From Acidobacteriota bacterium (GTDB taxonomy: Bacteria > Acidobacteriota > Thermoanaerobaculia > Multivoradales > JAHEKO01), in the NCBI GenBank assembly GCA_006227875.1, contig SBFI01000370.1:1-15127 (forward strand): 15,127 nt of DNA, written 5' to 3'. Made by a program: the position numbers and the translations under genes. The notes beneath the pieces are model-generated. The model was not told where the DNA came from. It did not search any database and worked only from the letters and a program-made list of their open reading frames with translations. Every line of letters begins with the position of its first letter. Position 1 is the stretch's first letter. Shown here piece by piece: positions 6,749-14,787 of this stretch.

Positions 6749-7645
6749 ATGGACATCCTCGCCCACGTTGGCAACACACCGCTGATCGAGCTCAAGCGTT
6801 CGAGCCCCAACCCAGATGTGCGGATCTGGGCCAAACTGGAGCTCGGCAATCCCACGGGCTCGCTCAAGGATCGCATCGCGCTGTTCATGATCGAGCAGGC
6901 GGAAAAGCGGGGCGAGCTCAAGCCGGGGATGACCATCGTCGAGGCCACCAGTGGCAACACAGGGATCTCCCTGGGCATGGCCGCTGCGGTCAAAGGCTAC
7001 AAGCTCAAGCTCTTCATGCTGGAGAGCAAAACCATCGAGCGCCGCAAGATGCTCCGCTTCTGGGGCTCGGAGTTGGTGTTGACGACCAAGGACGACCCCG
7101 ATAGCCACATCTACGGGGCTCAGGATCTGATCGCCGCCGAGCCGGACAAGTACTTCTACATCAACCAGAACGAGAACGAAGATAACGTACTGGCACATGT
7201 GGAGGGAACGGGTCGCGAGATTGCCAGCCAGCTCGACGGCCGGGTCGATGCCTTTGTCGCCGGATTTGGCACCGGCGGTACCCTGATGGGTGTGTCTCGC
7301 TGCTTTCAGGAGCAGGGCATCGACGCTCACATCTGTGCCGTCGAGCCCGGCGGCGAGCCCCGCGCCAAGATCGACGGCCTCAAGCACAGCTCCGAGGCCT
7401 ATCAACCATTGATCTACGATCGTGAGCTCATCCACGAGACGATCGAAGCTCCCGAAGACGAGACCTACCGCACGACTCGTGAGATCGCCTCCAAGGAAGG
7501 TGTCATTGCGGGCTTGAGCTCGGGCGCCTCGTTGTGGGCGGCCCAGCAGCTCGCCCGGCGCCTTGACGCGGGAAACATCGTCGTCATCTTTGCCGACCGC
7601 GGGGAGCGCTACTTCAGCACCGAGCTCTTCTCCGACGAGCAATGA
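6749..7645 (+). CDS. cysM: Cysteine synthase, CysM type (PLP-dependent)
   Basis: 298 residues from ATG 6749, with RBS AAGGGA (6738-6743) 5 nt before it. It makes L-cysteine from an activated serine (O-acetylserine or O-phosphoserine) and a sulfide source, in the cytoplasm. Family features are GNTPL at the N-terminus, NPTGSLKDR with the PLP-binding Lys40, EATSGNTG (65-72), the PLP-phosphate loop GFGTGGT (172-178) and GLSSGAS (255-261). The C-terminal DRGERYFSTELF resembles the DRGDRYLSTGVF of E. coli CysM, as does AEKRGELKPG, so I favour CysM over CysK. The choice of acceptor and sulfur donor cannot be read from the sequence, and no CysE, CysO or Mec-type gene is adjacent. Length is normal for the family and no key residue is missing. 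The next gene starts 51 nt later on the same strand. Confidence 0.92.
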   Translation: MDILAHVGNTPLIELKRSSPNPDVRIWAKLELGNPTGSLKDRIALFMIEQAEKRGELKPGMTIVEATSGNTGISLGMAAAVKGYKLKLFMLESKTIERRKMLRFWGSELVLTTKDDPDSHIYGAQDLIAAEPDKYFYINQNENEDNVLAHVEGTGREIASQLDGRVDAFVAGFGTGGTLMGVSRCFQEQGIDAHICAVEPGGEPRAKIDGLKHSSEAYQPLIYDRELIHETIEAPEDETYRTTREIASKEGVIAGLSSGASLWAAQQLARRLDAGNIVVIFADRGERYFSTELFSDEQ

Positions 7646-7696
7646 CCGGGATGCCCACCTGCAAAGTCGGTAGACGTCGAGGGCGCGACGACTGAC

Positions 7697-10174
7697 GTGT
7701 CGACCGAGACAACCGACAACGGCGGCGAGCGTCTCTCGCTCAGCCCGCGGCTGATCCTCAAGCTCGCCGCGGGCCTGCTCGTTCTGGCTCTGATCGTCGC
7801 TGCCGCCGCGGTCTTCTGGCTCAACCACCAACTAAAGCTCAGTCTTCCCAAGCTCGAAGGCACCCTGGTCGTTGCCGGGTTGTCGCAACCGGTGGACATC
7901 GAGCGGGACTCGCTGGGGGTACCGACCATCAGGGGCGGTAACCGATTCGATGTCGCCCTCGCCCAGGGCTTTGTTCACGCCCAGGACCGATTCTTCCAGA
8001 TGGATCTAATGCGCCGTCGTGGCGCCGGTGAGCTGTCGATCCTGGTGGGATCGGGTGCCCTGGGTGCGGATCATCGTTATCGGCGCCACCGCTTTCGTAC
8101 CCGGGCGCGCCGGCAAGTCGAAGCCATGCCGGTCGAGGAGCGTCGGCTGCTGGACGCTTATACCACCGGCGTCAACGCCGCCCTAAAGGCGATGGAGGCC
8201 CCCCCGTTCGAGTATCTGGCACTGCGCACCGAGCCGGTGCCGTGGCGGCCGGAGGATACCCTGCTGGTTGTCTACTCGATGTACTTCGAGCTCCATGATG
8301 ATCGTGGCCGGCGCGACTCGGCCTGGGGCCTGCTCCACGACATTCTGGGTCCGGAGGTGTACGAGTTCCTCGCCCCCTGGGGCACCGAGTGGGACACCCC
8401 CGTGGTTGGCGAGCCGATCGAGCTGCCGCCGACTCCCGGTCCCGAGATCTTGGATCTGCGCACACTCCACACCACCGGACTCCTCGACCGCAAAGGCGAC
8501 TCTTTCGACGAGCGCCCCCCCATCGAGCCACCAGGCAGCAACAACTGGGCGGTGGCCGGCGTTCACACCGCGCGCGGCGGAGCCATCCTGGCCAGCGACA
8601 TGCACCTCGCACTCTCGGTGCCAAACATCTGGTACCGAGCGTCGCTGGTCTATCCCAATCCGGAGAATCCCGGCCGGCAAAGACGGATTACCGGTGTCAC
8701 CCTCCCGGGTGTTCAATTCGTCATCGCCGGTAGCAACGAGCACATCGCCTGGGGCTTGACCAACACCTATGGCGATTGGGTGGATCTGATTGTGCTGGAG
8801 CCGACGGGCGGCGATCCCTTCACCTATGAGACACCGGACGGCATCGCAAGCTTCGACCGCCCGCAGGAAGTGATTGAGATAAAGGGTGGAAAAGCAGAGG
8901 TCATCGAGGTGCTCGAGACCATCTGGGGACCGGTCATCGACGAGGATTATCGTGGCCGCAGGCGGGTCCTGAAATGGATCGCGCACGACCCCCGTGCGGT
9001 GAGCTCGGGCATCCTCGGCCTCGAGGCCGCCCGCAGCGTAGAGGAAGCGGTCGAGGCCGCCAACCGGGCGGGGTCACCGCCCCAGAATTTCGCCGTTGCC
9101 GACGCTGACGGCCGAGTCGCCTGGACCGTGATGGGTCCGATACCAAAGCGATTTGGCTTCGACGGGCGTCTCCCCGGCTCCTGGGCCGACGGCTCGAGGG
9201 GCTGGAGCGGTTGGCTCGAGCCCGGCGAATATCCTCGTATCGTCGACCCGGAGGGCGGCAAGGTCTGGAGCGCCAACAATCGAGTCGTCGATGGCGCCAT
9301 GATGGGCGGGATCGGTCACGGCGGCTACATACTCGGGGCCAGAGCGCGTCAGATCCGGGACCGGCTATCGGAGCTGAGAGATGGCATCGACGAAAAGGAC
9401 CTACTGGCCATCCAGCTCGATGACCAGGCGCTGTTTCTCGAGCGCTGGCAGAGGCTGCTGCTCGACACCCTGACAGCCGCCGCGGTCGCCGAGAACCCCA
9501 GACGCGGGGAGCTCCGAGAGTTGGTGGAAAACTGGGGCGGCCAAGCCGCCATCGATTCGGTGGGCTTCCGCATGGTGAGAGCCTTTCGCAACTTTCTCAC
9601 CGATCAGGTACTCGAAAGTCTGACCGCGATCTGCAAACTGGCAGACGCCCGCTTCGACCACAACTTGCTCAACCAGTCCGAGGGCCCCGTCTGGCGGCTG
9701 GTGAGCGAGCGCCCGCTGCACCTTCTGGATCCCCAGTACCAGAACTGGGACGAGCAGCTGCTGGCCGCCGTGGACACCACCATCGACTACTTCGAGGAAC
9801 GCTACTCTCGGCTGGCGGACGCGACCTGGGGAGCGCGCAATACCGCGCGCATCCGTCACCCGCTGAGCCAGTTCATGCCCGGTGTCGGCCACTGGCTGGA
9901 CATGCCGGCCGACCCGCTGCCCGGCGACGCCAATATGCCCCGTGTCCAATCACCAACGTTTGGGGCCTCCGAGCGGATGGTGGTCTCCCCGGGCGACGAG
10001 GGGCGGGGTATCTTCCACATGCCGACCGGCCAGAGCGGCCACCCGCTCTCCCCCCACTACCGTGACGGCCACCAGGCCTGGGTCGAGGGGGAGCCCACAC
10101 CCTTTCTGCCCGGACCGCCGGTCCATTTGCTCCAGCTGCTGCCGGCGCACACCGGCGCCGGTTCATCACCCTGA
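7697..10174 (+). CDS. Penicillin acylase family Ntn hydrolase, membrane-anchored
   Basis: 825 residues from GTG 7697; GAGGG (7679-7683) is a rather distant RBS, and no better start is available after the cysM stop. One N-terminal hydrophobic helix (about 19-42) looks like an uncleaved anchor or signal, placing the enzyme outside the cytoplasm. The alpha-chain region has the typical DSLGVPTI and QGFVHAQDRFFQMDLMRR. The autoprocessing site is GSNNWAVAG with predicted nucleophile Ser281, exposed by cleavage after Gly280. FVIAGSNEHIAWGLTN and VWSANNRVVD (Asn527/528, candidate oxyanion Asn about 246 residues after Ser281) fit the beta chain. The family hydrolyses amides such as penicillins, acyl-homoserine lactones or cyclic lipopeptides; the substrate here is unknown. 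It follows cysM closely but a functional link is not obvious. The gene ends 39 nt from the convergent c-di-GMP gene, with no clear terminator between them. Confidence 0.9.
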   Translation: MSTETTDNGGERLSLSPRLILKLAAGLLVLALIVAAAAVFWLNHQLKLSLPKLEGTLVVAGLSQPVDIERDSLGVPTIRGGNRFDVALAQGFVHAQDRFFQMDLMRRRGAGELSILVGSGALGADHRYRRHRFRTRARRQVEAMPVEERRLLDAYTTGVNAALKAMEAPPFEYLALRTEPVPWRPEDTLLVVYSMYFELHDDRGRRDSAWGLLHDILGPEVYEFLAPWGTEWDTPVVGEPIELPPTPGPEILDLRTLHTTGLLDRKGDSFDERPPIEPPGSNNWAVAGVHTARGGAILASDMHLALSVPNIWYRASLVYPNPENPGRQRRITGVTLPGVQFVIAGSNEHIAWGLTNTYGDWVDLIVLEPTGGDPFTYETPDGIASFDRPQEVIEIKGGKAEVIEVLETIWGPVIDEDYRGRRRVLKWIAHDPRAVSSGILGLEAARSVEEAVEAANRAGSPPQNFAVADADGRVAWTVMGPIPKRFGFDGRLPGSWADGSRGWSGWLEPGEYPRIVDPEGGKVWSANNRVVDGAMMGGIGHGGYILGARARQIRDRLSELRDGIDEKDLLAIQLDDQALFLERWQRLLLDTLTAAAVAENPRRGELRELVENWGGQAAIDSVGFRMVRAFRNFLTDQVLESLTAICKLADARFDHNLLNQSEGPVWRLVSERPLHLLDPQYQNWDEQLLAAVDTTIDYFEERYSRLADATWGARNTARIRHPLSQFMPGVGHWLDMPADPLPGDANMPRVQSPTFGASERMVVSPGDEGRGIFHMPTGQSGHPLSPHYRDGHQAWVEGEPTPFLPGPPVHLLQLLPAHTGAGSSP

Positions 10175-10213
10175 GACAGCACTGTTTTGTGGTCGAACGA
10201 TGGGCCGTGACAC

Positions 10214-12676
10214 TCAGGCCGACTCGGCAGCGGCCTCTTGTCCGGATACCAACTGCTTGAGACTCTGAAATGGGGAGTCGGGCTGCTCGGCCCGGTCGAA
10301 GAGGTCGGGAACATCCTGGGTATGGACCGGCTTGCTCAGCAGGAAGCCCTGCAGCTTGTCGCAGCGGAAGATCCCTGGCAGCTCCCATTCGATCGCCGAG
10401 AGGATCTCCAGCTGCTCCCGGGTCTCGACCCCTTCGGCGACGACCTCCACACCCAGGTTCCGGGCCATGGCGATGATGGCCATCACCAGAGCGCGGTCCT
10501 TGGGATCGTCGACGATGTTCTCGACAAACGAGCGATCCACCTTGACCGCATGCATGGGAAGTAGCTTGAGACGCATCAGCGACGAATAGCCGGTGCCAAA
10601 GTCGTCGATGACGATCCTCACCCCGAGATCGGCCAGCTGGCCGAGAATCCGCTTCGACCTCTCCAGATTCTGCATGGTCGCCGACTCGGTCAGCTCGAGC
10701 TCGAGCAGATGCGATTCGAGATCGGTGTCGTCCAGAATCAGCTCGATCATCTCGACGAAGTCCGACTGCTGGAGCTGCCGGGCCGAGATGTTCACCGCCA
10801 CCGGGACCGCCGGCAGGCCCGCCTCCTGCCACTTCTTGTTCTGCAGACAGGCCGTTCTCACCACCCATTCTCCAATCGGGATGATAAGACCCGATCTCTC
10901 GGCGATGGGGATGAAGGTTCCGGGGCTGACCAGGCCCATCTCCGCCGAATTCCACCGACAGAGGGCCTCGAGTCCGGCGATCTTGCCGGTCTCGAGCTCC
11001 ACCAGTGGTTGGTATTGGAGCAGTAGCTCGTCCTTGTCGACCGCTTCGCGAAGGCGGTTCTCGATCGCCATGCGCTCCTGATTCTTGGTGTTCATGCTCG
11101 GCGAATAGAACTGGTAGACACCGCGCCCCTTCTCCTTCGAGCTGTAGAGCGCCAGGTGCGCCTTCTTCATCAGGGTCTCGGGGTCGAGACCGTCGAAGGG
11201 AAAGGTGCTGATCCCGATCGAGCCGGTCACGCTGATGGTGTGCTCGCCCACCTTCAACTGCCGGCGAAGGGAGCTGGAGATACGTTCGGCGACGATGTCG
11301 GAGTCACCGGATTCGAACAGGTTCTCCACCACAATCAAGAACTCATCGCTGCCCAAACGGCAGACCGTGTCGTTGCCCCTGACGCACCTGGAGAGAATGC
11401 TGGCAACCTCCTGCAAGACGCGGTCGCCCACCTTGTGACCATAGAAGTCGTTGAGCTGCTTGAACTCGTCGAGATCGAACATCAGCAGTGCAAAGGGCTT
11501 CTTCTCTCGCTTGGCTCGTTTCAACGCCTGGCGCAATCGATCGGTGAGAATCGAGCGATTGGGCAGACCGGTGAGTGCATCGTGGGTGGCGACAAATTTG
11601 AGGCTCTCCTCCGCCAGCTGCCGCTCGGTCATGTCCCTGACGATCAGAACGGCACCAGCCGCCTGACCAAAGTCATCAACGACGGAGGAGGCCGCGAGGC
11701 TGACCGGGATCTGTTCACCCGCCTCGCCGCGAAAGATCAGCTCCAGATTCTCGGTGTCTTCATCCTCCAACAGATCGTCGACCGCCGAGCCGGCGGTTGG
11801 GTCCTTCTCCTTGATCAAACCGGCAATCGATCGACCGTGTAGGTGGGCCTCGTCCAGGCCAAACAGCTCTTCGGCAGCCGGATTGCCCCCGACCACCTTG
11901 TGGTCGCGGTTGACCAGTATCACCGCATCGGCAACCGTCTTCAGGACATCCCGACCGGCTGCCGCCGGGGTCAGGGTCATGGGGCTGTACATCGAAAGGG
12001 CCTGCCAGACGGCCAGCACCCAGACCGGGACGATGAGATGGGAGATCTCGGGCGGCACCCGGACATCCAGCCAGGGCAGCAGAATCCCGGAGACGCCGGT
12101 CAGAACAAGCAGCGGCAAACCCGTGCCGGCGATCAGCCGGGATTGCTTCTTCACCGCAATGAGATCGCTGCCGCGGCCCTTGGCGAAAACCAGCCCGAGA
12201 CCGAGTCCGATGTAGATCGGGAAATAGAGCAGATAACCGATAAATGGCAGGGTCGCGGCGCCGTAGACATCCGACCAGCCAAAGGGGGTGTCGACAAAGT
12301 CGACGACACCCAGCGAACCCGTCCAGGCCTCGAACAGAAAGTAGGCCGCCGGCAGGTATACCGCCGGCAACACCCAACGTCGCCCCTTCAACAACTCCGG
12401 GCGGCCGAGCAGAATGGTCAGATGGAGGAGGAGCGCCGGCCCGATCGTCCAGCCGACGGCGGAAACCTTGTACCAGAACCACACATCCTGTTTGTCGGCG
12501 GCACCGGGGAGAAAGGTATAGCCAAAGGACCAGAAGGAGAGAACGAGACAGGAGAGGAAGAAGACCCGGTTGAGCCTTTCCCGCGGGTTCGAGCGCAGGA
12601 TAAAGACCCCCAGATACAGATAGATGGCCGTGACGATGATGGAGAAAAGCGAGAGGATGTGTACCGGTGTTGACAC
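10214..12676 (-). CDS. 7TM-PAS-GGDEF-EAL cyclic-di-GMP signalling protein
   Basis: 820 residues from GTG 12676; an in-frame TGA lies 18 nt upstream, so no longer form is possible. About residues 1-232 hold seven hydrophobic helices like the histidine-kinase N-terminal 7TM sensor region. A PAS domain follows (about 241-352: VADAVILVNRDHKVVGGN, ending IVRDMTERQ), then GGDEF (about 360-525) and EAL (about 537-785). The GGDEF signature reads GSDEF (442-446) with metal Asp401 kept and an RxxD inhibitory-site pattern (433-436). Cyclase activity is plausible but the second Gly is Ser. The EAL part keeps LEALCRW (569-575), Asn629, ELTES, DDFGTGYSSL (691-700), KVDRSF and VAEGVE, so phosphodiesterase activity is likely. 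An apparent insertion of about 8 residues (EWELPGIF) precedes RCDKLQGF near the end. It probably tunes c-di-GMP in response to a membrane signal. Confidence 0.93.
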   Translation of the reverse strand: MSTPVHILSLFSIIVTAIYLYLGVFILRSNPRERLNRVFFLSCLVLSFWSFGYTFLPGAADKQDVWFWYKVSAVGWTIGPALLLHLTILLGRPELLKGRRWVLPAVYLPAAYFLFEAWTGSLGVVDFVDTPFGWSDVYGAATLPFIGYLLYFPIYIGLGLGLVFAKGRGSDLIAVKKQSRLIAGTGLPLLVLTGVSGILLPWLDVRVPPEISHLIVPVWVLAVWQALSMYSPMTLTPAAAGRDVLKTVADAVILVNRDHKVVGGNPAAEELFGLDEAHLHGRSIAGLIKEKDPTAGSAVDDLLEDEDTENLELIFRGEAGEQIPVSLAASSVVDDFGQAAGAVLIVRDMTERQLAEESLKFVATHDALTGLPNRSILTDRLRQALKRAKREKKPFALLMFDLDEFKQLNDFYGHKVGDRVLQEVASILSRCVRGNDTVCRLGSDEFLIVVENLFESGDSDIVAERISSSLRRQLKVGEHTISVTGSIGISTFPFDGLDPETLMKKAHLALYSSKEKGRGVYQFYSPSMNTKNQERMAIENRLREAVDKDELLLQYQPLVELETGKIAGLEALCRWNSAEMGLVSPGTFIPIAERSGLIIPIGEWVVRTACLQNKKWQEAGLPAVPVAVNISARQLQQSDFVEMIELILDDTDLESHLLELELTESATMQNLERSKRILGQLADLGVRIVIDDFGTGYSSLMRLKLLPMHAVKVDRSFVENIVDDPKDRALVMAIIAMARNLGVEVVAEGVETREQLEILSAIEWELPGIFRCDKLQGFLLSKPVHTQDVPDLFDRAEQPDSPFQSLKQLVSGQEAAAESA

Positions 12677-12685
12677 TTTAGATGA

Positions 12686-12699
12686 CCCGCTTCAGCGGG
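12686..12699 (-). promoter_or_regulatory. Small hairpin in the leader of the c-di-GMP gene
   Basis: On the mRNA, CCCGC-TGAA-GCGGG forms a 5-bp stem with a four-base loop. Its right arm lies 9 nt before the GTG start, exactly where a Shine-Dalgarno would sit, and no other RBS is present. The 152-nt gap between this gene and the upstream amidohydrolase holds no other feature I can support. A role in limiting translation is inferred. Confidence 0.3.
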
Positions 12700-12828
12700 C
12701 TCCAGACATACCCTGCACGAACCAGCGAGAGCCGGCGCGGCACCCTTGCATCCTGCATCGCGGGACAGAGGTCTGACTATCGAATATTCCACAGGCGATA
12801 ATTGGTGGTTTGGGGGTTCGGGACCTAT

Positions 12829-14478
12829 TCAGTCACCCGTCCAACCGGGCCCCCGGACCACCCGACCCGGCCGGGCCCCCGTGTGTGCTCCATCGGCCAG
12901 GACCTGGACCCCGTTGACAAAGACATGGATAACCCCGCTCGAGAGCTGGTGGGGTCGCCGATAGGTAGCGTGATCCCGGATCTCGGCCGGATCGAAGACC
13001 ACGATGTCGGCAAAATAGCCCGGGGCCAGCTCACCCCTGTCCTCGAGCCCCAAATTGCCGGCCGGCAGCGAGGTCATCCGTCTCAGAGCTTCGGCCAGGG
13101 GCACAACCCCCTCCTCGCGAACGAATTTGCCGAGAATGCGGGCAAATGTGCCATAGGCCCTCGGGTGCGATCCGGACAGGAGAAAGACCCCTTCAGGGGC
13201 CGGGGCGCCGGCGTCGGAGCCAAAGGCGACCCACGGCAGCGCTATCTTCTTGCGGACATTCTCCTCCGACATGCCGAAATAGACGGTGCCGATACGGCTG
13301 TCGTCTTCGATGATCAGGTCGATAACCGTGTCTTCGGGAGAGGTGCCTCTCATGGCAGCCACTTCGGCCAGCGTTTTGCCGGTCAGAGGCTTCAACTCCT
13401 CGCTGCGAAATCCCACCAGGAGGACTCGCTCGGGCGCAATGAGTGTCATCTCCTCTCTTACCCGAGCGCGGGTAGCCGGGTCCTGCAGCCGCTTCATCCA
13501 GGCCTCGTGGCCGCCTTCGCGTACCCAGGGCGGCATCCTGGCACTCAGACCGGTAGCGCTGGCCGCATAGGGGTAGACGTCGGCGGTGATTGCGAGGCCC
13601 CGCTTGCGGGCCTGCTCGATCAGTGAGATGGCCTCCTCCAGCTTGCCCCAATTCTGCTCGCGATTCGCCTTGAGGTGGTAGATCTCGCCACGAACGCCGG
13701 TTCGTTCGACGATGGCAAGAAACTCCTCGAGCGCGTCCAGCAACCCCTCACCTTCGTCCCGGATGTGGGAGATGTACATGCCCCCATATTCACCGGCCAC
13801 GGTTGCCAGGGCGACCAATTCCTCGGTATCGGCAAAAAAGGCAGGGGCGTAGATAAGGGACGACCCGACCCCGAGCGCCCCTTCCCGCATCGCCTGGTGG
13901 ACGAGCGACTTCATCCGCTCCAGCTCCTCGGGCATAGGGGCCCGATCTTCGTGCCCAAGCTCGTGTATGCGCACGGTGGTGGCCCCCACGAACGAAGCCA
14001 CATTGGGTGCGACTCCACGCTCTACGAGGTAGTCGAGATACTCGCCCAAAGTCGTCCATTCGACATTGAACCGGAGGTCGCCCTGCCGCTCCACCATCTC
14101 CACCTTCATCTCTTCGGTGAGCGGACCCATCGACAGCCCCTCACCAAAGACCTCCAGCGTTACCCCCTGGCTGACATCGCTCAGTCCACGCCCGTCGACC
14201 AGCAGCGTGGTATTGGCCCAGCTGAGCATGTTGATGAAACCGGGCGCCACCGCAAGTCCCTCGGCATCGATCTCCACCGCTGCGCGCAGCGGCCCGGGCA
14301 ACTCCCCCACGTCGACGATGCGATCCCCGTCGACGGCGAGATCGCCGACAAAGCCGGAATCGCCCGACCCGTCGTAGATGGTGCCGTTGCGGATCAGCAG
14401 ATCCACTTCAGGTGGCCGCGAACAGGCGGCCGCCAACAGCACGACCAGGGGCAGGATCAGCTTCCCGACCGTTGACAT
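12829..14478 (-). CDS. D-aminoacylase-family amidohydrolase, lipoprotein, without the HxH motif
   Basis: 549 residues from ATG 14478. This start is chosen because it yields a lipoprotein signal (MSTVGKLILPLVVLLAAAC, Cys19); the open frame extends to 14649, but that part has no protein character. No Shine-Dalgarno is visible, and CCGGCCGG abuts the ATG. Family marks are LIRNGTIYDGSG, LAVAPGFIN, QGVTLEVFGEG, YISHIRDEGEG (His238), IYHLKANREQNWGKL (His268), VAFGSDAGAP (Asp422), SGSHPRAYGTF and the final LAPGYFADIVVFDP. These fit N-acyl-D-amino-acid deacylases, which release D-amino acids and use zinc. However, the usual HxH after GFID is replaced by LSW (85-87), and the metal Cys of the GNCG motif appears to be Glu113 (GEGLS). 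His238, His268 and Asp422 remain. It is probably a hydrolase tethered in the periplasm or at the outer membrane, with unknown substrate. It may share a transcript with the c-di-GMP gene 152 nt downstream. Confidence 0.85.
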   Translation of the reverse strand: MSTVGKLILPLVVLLAAACSRPPEVDLLIRNGTIYDGSGDSGFVGDLAVDGDRIVDVGELPGPLRAAVEIDAEGLAVAPGFINMLSWANTTLLVDGRGLSDVSQGVTLEVFGEGLSMGPLTEEMKVEMVERQGDLRFNVEWTTLGEYLDYLVERGVAPNVASFVGATTVRIHELGHEDRAPMPEELERMKSLVHQAMREGALGVGSSLIYAPAFFADTEELVALATVAGEYGGMYISHIRDEGEGLLDALEEFLAIVERTGVRGEIYHLKANREQNWGKLEEAISLIEQARKRGLAITADVYPYAASATGLSARMPPWVREGGHEAWMKRLQDPATRARVREEMTLIAPERVLLVGFRSEELKPLTGKTLAEVAAMRGTSPEDTVIDLIIEDDSRIGTVYFGMSEENVRKKIALPWVAFGSDAGAPAPEGVFLLSGSHPRAYGTFARILGKFVREEGVVPLAEALRRMTSLPAGNLGLEDRGELAPGYFADIVVFDPAEIRDHATYRRPHQLSSGVIHVFVNGVQVLADGAHTGARPGRVVRGPGWTGD

Positions 14479-14542
14479 CCGGCCGGTCGTCGCACAGGAT
14501 GTGGAGACAGTCCGGCAAATCACCAAAGAAGGAGGAGATGAG

Positions 14543-14787
14543 ATGCAGCTAGACAAAAAGGCTCTCGGTCTGGCGGTGGGGGCATCCTGTGGGGGCTCGC
14601 GGTACTGATTATGACGGTTTGGGCCCTGGTCGTCGGTGGCGGCGAGCATCTGATTCTGATGGGCAAGTTCTACCTCGGCTACGGCATCAGCCCGGTGGGA
14701 GCCGTCATCGGGGCGATCTGGGGCTTTGTCGATGGCTTTATCGGCGGCTGGGTCCTGGCCTGGCTCTACAACAAGCTCGCCGATTAG
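14543..14787 (+). pseudogene. Small two-helix 'holin-like' membrane protein, frameshifted in a G run
   Basis: ATG 14543 has a strong RBS (AAGGAGGAGA, 14529-14538). The first frame gives MQLDKKALGLAVG and then stops after 21 codons at TGA 14606-14608. In the -1 frame, from 14581, the sequence continues as GILWGLAVLIMTVWALV, then GGGEHLILMGKFYLGYGISP, and ends WGFVDGFIGGWVLAWLYNKLAD at TAG 14785. Joined, this makes an 81-residue protein of two membrane helices, like small proteins that databases often label 'bacteriophage holin', though they occur on bacterial chromosomes. One G missing from the run at 14578-14582 (five instead of six) explains the break. It may be a sequencing error, a true lesion, phase variation or frameshifting. 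It converges with the HtrA-like gene, ends overlapping by 4 nt. Confidence 0.7.

Noticed and set aside
10175..10213. Intrinsic terminator between the convergent acylase and c-di-GMP genes
   Set aside because: Only ACAG-CA-CTGT followed by TTTG is seen; the loop is too small for a stable hairpin.
9873..10955. 360-codon minus-strand ORF over the acylase 3' end and the EAL region
   Set aside because: Arg/Gly-rich shadow of two well-supported genes.
11843..12673. 276-codon plus-strand ORF opposite the 7TM region
   Set aside because: Gln/Arg/Gly/Asp-rich shadow with no domain; the opposite strand encodes clear membrane helices.
14479..14649. 57-residue N-terminal extension of the amidohydrolase
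   Set aside because: It would bury the lipoprotein signal inside the protein and overlap the RBS and 5' part of the small membrane gene.
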